Shown here piece after piece: positions 62,734 through 64,000 of a stretch of 64,000 nucleotides of DNA. Within the stretch, counting starts at the first letter, position 1. Each line of letters begins with the position of its first letter. The translations under genes and the position numbers were made by a program. Below the pieces are notes generated by a model. That model searched no databases and was not told the DNA's origin. It worked only from the letters and a program-made list of their open reading frames with translations. The DNA is from Sporosarcina sp. Its GTDB lineage: Bacteria; Bacillota; Bacilli; Bacillales_A; Planococcaceae. The DNA lies in NCBI RefSeq assembly GCF_029257255.1, contig NZ_JARICI010000018.1:35960-99959 (forward strand), written 5' to 3'.

Positions 62734-63919
62734 ATGAGTTGGTTGGAAGGAATTAATTTTACGACTTCATTGGTTATTTTACTGATAATGGCTGTGTCGA
62801 TCAGTATCGTAATATTCATGTACTTTTTTGTCCGCAGTCAGAAGCGACATGCTATTTTACGTAACTATCCTATATTAGGCCGTATGCGTTATATGTTTGA
62901 GAAGGCAGGTCCTGAGGTCAGGCAGTATTTATTTAATGATGATAATATCGGTAAACCGTTCAGCCGGGAAGAGTATTTACATATGGTCATGCCGGGTAAG
63001 TATCTGAGTAGTGTCATAGGTTTTGGATCTAAAAGAGATTTTTAGGAGCCTGGACACTATATCCGAAATTCTATGTTCACTATGCAAAATGAAGAAATGC
63101 GTGTGGATAATGAAAACTTGTAAAAGACGATGCGTTACGAGGGAGATTCAGATAATTTATTTTTTCGGAAAGAACATTGCGAAGAAGTAACCACGCTTCC
63201 CTGGCTGCTTCCAGAAGATGCAATTGTCTTAGGTCCTGACTGTGAACAGCCATTTGTTGTACGCAGCCTGTTAGGATAATCTGGCATGAGTTACGGTGCA
63301 TTCGGGGAACGTACGATTGCTACGCTGTCAAAAGGTATCGCTATGGCACAGGGGGCATGGATGAGTGCATATGAAGGCGGTTTGTCTGATCATCATTTAG
63401 GAGGCGGTGCGGATATTATTGTGCAGATTGGATCTGGTTTATCCTGACTTCATTTCACTAGATAGGGCGGAAGGCGGCTCTGGCGCTACTTATCAGGATT
63501 TAGCTGACAGTGTAGGCTTGCCGTTACGTTCAGCATTAATTTTATTGGATGATGAATTGAGGAAGTATGGAGTGCGGGATTGAGTAAAAATCATTGCTTC
63601 AGGTAAAATTATTACGCCTGATAAAGCAACAATTGCATTGGTAGTGGGGGCAGATCTCATACAAGTTGCCAGAGGATTTATGATATCAGAAGACTGTATC
63701 ATCGCAGAGCGATACATATCCTACAGGTGTGTCACAACGGATAAACATCTTCAGCGGGCACTTGTTGTGGAAGAGAAGAAGTTTCGTGTTACGAACTATA
63801 TTCTGACGATGCGCGAAGGATTGTTCCGTGTAGCTGCAGCGGCCGGTTTGGATTCGCCGACAAGATTTGAACGGTATCATGCGTTTATAAAGATGAATAG
63901 GGAAGAATTCACTCTGTAG
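62734..63919 (+). pseudogene. Decayed FMN-binding glutamate-synthase-like gene (YerD-type)
   Basis: The first 103 codons (62734-63045) are intact, with GAGAGGAG before the ATG: a membrane helix, then RNYPILGRMRYMFEKAGPEVRQYLFNDDN and SREEYLHMVMPGKY, as in B. subtilis YerD. Stops then interrupt the frame at 63043 (just after GSKRDF), near 63121, near 63279 and later, yet family segments continue: SGMSYGAFGERTI, GAWMSAYEGGLSDHH, AEGGSGATYQDL, GLPLRS, IIASGKIITPDKATIALVVGADLIQVARGFM, and the C-terminal LRVAAAAG-like end. The total span (about 395 codons) is well below the ~525 aa I recall for YerD, so there are deletions as well. It ends 25 bp from an IS3-type end. Confidence 0.88.
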
Positions 63920-63944
63920 AATAAAAAAAGTACTCGATCACATC

Positions 63945-64000
63945 TGTAGTGACCCCTAAAAGTTAGAGTTTTATATTACGCAGCTAGTTGGCTGGTGTGT
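63945..64000 (-). mobile_element. End of an IS3-family insertion sequence (runs off the window)
   Basis: TGTAGTGACCCCTAAAAGTT looks like the terminal inverted repeat of IS3-family (IS150-like) elements, beginning with TG. On the minus strand a reading frame ends T-S-Q-L-A-A-stop (stop at 63978-63976), as at the C-terminus of many IS3 OrfB transposases. Only the edge is visible, so the identity is provisional. Confidence 0.6.

Overview
The window looks like chromosomal DNA of an endospore-forming or closely related low-GC Gram-positive bacterium (Bacillales; Planococcaceae/Sporosarcina-like is my best guess). Reasons: many TTG starts behind strong AGGAGG-type ribosome sites, CcpA (cre), Fur, SigB-like and WalR-type motifs of the Bacillus kind, an SLH-domain surface protein, and relatives of Bacillus subtilis YdgG/YdgH, YdaT, YocH, YpgR/CvfC, HemAT, LigD/Ku and YerD. 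No rRNA, tRNA or CRISPR array was seen. The genus is an inference.

Layout. 1-16.1 kb: end of an AraC-type regulator, histidine utilisation genes hutU-hutI behind two cre-like sites, a YjiH-type membrane protein, a CBS protein with a FetAB-like ABC exporter, a Na+/H+ antiporter, a Fur-controlled heme uptake and degradation operon (binding lipoprotein, permease, ATPase, small ankyrin protein, IsdG-type monooxygenase), a second YjiH paralogue and ribokinase. 16.1-21 kb: DinB-like protein, soluble PAS chemotaxis transducer, ABC-F ATPase and CvfC.

21.3-29.6 kb: the most unusual block. It encodes an unrecognised 573-aa protein, an M19 dipeptidase-like protein lacking three metal ligands, a DUF3726 protein, an aldehyde dehydrogenase, an IclR regulator, a RidA-family deaminase and a BCCT transporter with an altered aromatic cage. 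I read it as an uncharacterised catabolic cluster for a small, perhaps quaternary-amine, compound.

29.7-45.6 kb: fossil end of a chemotaxis gene, HemAT globin sensor, antiporter with an RCK-like tail, LysR/YeiH divergent pair, MarR-MMPL efflux pair with a perfect inverted repeat over the ribosome site, Ku next to a frameshifted LigD, CstA, an FAD oxidoreductase and a lipid kinase. 45.7-52.1 kb: a complete sensing and uptake unit for C4-dicarboxylate-type acids: kinase, regulator, two TRAP binding lipoproteins (the first a likely DctB-like co-sensor), and the two membrane subunits. 52.5-59.4 kb: DUF488, two stress proteins with SigB-like promoters, MgtE, a WalR-type 3D/LysM wall protein, a TPR-GGDEF cyclase, a small hypothetical and VanZ. 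60-64 kb: SLH surface protein with a long leader, a decayed YerD-like glutamate synthase gene, and the edge of an IS3-family element running off the window.

Two dispersed repeat families are visible: 21-bp-period arrays of an 8-bp core (21.0 and 43.2 kb), each just downstream of a terminator, and a GC-rich hairpin-bearing intergenic element with four degenerate copies (25.1, 35.3, 41.5 and 52.2 kb).
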